Of a DNA stretch of 5,528 bases, positions 5,461 through 5,528 are shown piece by piece. Each line of letters starts with the position of its first letter. Position 1 is the first letter of the stretch. The DNA is taken from positions 1 through 5,528 of the forward strand of contig JAUXGI010000104.1 in assembly GCA_030622295.1 (NCBI GenBank), in the 5' to 3' direction. Under the pieces are notes generated by a model. The model saw only the letters and a list, made by a program, of their open reading frames with translations. It searched no databases and was not told the DNA's origin. The DNA comes from Planctomycetota bacterium (GTDB taxonomy: Bacteria; Planctomycetota; B129-G9). The position numbers and the translations under genes were made by a program.

Positions 5461-5511
5461 GGGGGTCAGACGCTGAGGAGGAGCGAAGCGACGGGAAAGG
5501 GTCTGACCCCC
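5461..5511. repeat. REP-like palindromic repeat, copy 2 (inverted relative to copy 1)
   Basis: GGGGGTCAGAC (5461-5471) and GTCTGACCCCC (5501-5511) are a perfect 11-bp inverted repeat. The element is 51 bases; read on the minus strand it matches copy 1 in two blocks with a 3-base centre instead of a 14-base hairpin. Between the small gene's leader and this repeat (about 5410-5460) I see only a GGGTTAACCC palindrome (5439-5448), and nothing in the last 17 bases of the window. Confidence 0.75.
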
Positions 5512-5528
5512 GTCAGCACAACAGGCAA

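Noticed and set aside
4809..5511. CRISPR array
   Set aside because: The repeats are two inverted palindromes and one inverted end pair, without regular direct repeats or spacers, and no cas gene is present.

Overview
The window comes from a moderately GC-rich bacterium (about 60% G+C by eye). Nothing in it fixes the lineage. Shine-Dalgarno-led genes, an MshEN domain, partner-switch (STAS plus RsbW-type kinase) signalling and frequent AUA and AGG codons despite the GC content fit an uncultured deep-branching Gram-negative-type bacterium (planctomycete, lentisphaeral or deltaproteobacterial style) better than an enteric or pseudomonad. This placement is inference.

Positions 1-2200 hold a two-gene signalling unit behind a good sigma70-like promoter (28-56). 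The first gene (113-814) is a free-standing MshEN (GspE/PilB N-terminal) domain protein with both c-di-GMP-binding motifs but no ATPase. The second (911-2200) fuses three modules that are usually separate: a STAS anti-anti-sigma domain, a degenerate receiver, and an RsbW/SpoIIAB-type kinase domain. A strong hairpin lies after it (2215-2257).

Positions 2322-3584 encode a geranylgeranyl-reductase-family FAD oxidoreductase, and 3642-4799 a soluble receiver-histidine kinase (REC-HisKA-HATPase). All four genes are on the plus strand with gaps of 57-121 bases. No DNA-binding output domain or sigma factor is present, so the targets of both signalling proteins lie elsewhere.

Positions 4800-5528 are repeat-rich and mostly non-coding. 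A 224-bp interval (4809-5032) has nearly perfect 20-bp inverted ends, like a MITE, and contains a palindromic repeat. A second, inverted copy of that palindrome sits at 5461-5511. Between the two copies is a bidirectional terminator (5035-5070) and a small, AT-rich, minus-strand gene of 48 codons (5085-5231) with an ideal ribosome-binding site and a possibly structured leader. This small gene and its repeat frame are the least explained part of the window; the fused STAS/kinase protein is the most interesting protein architecture.
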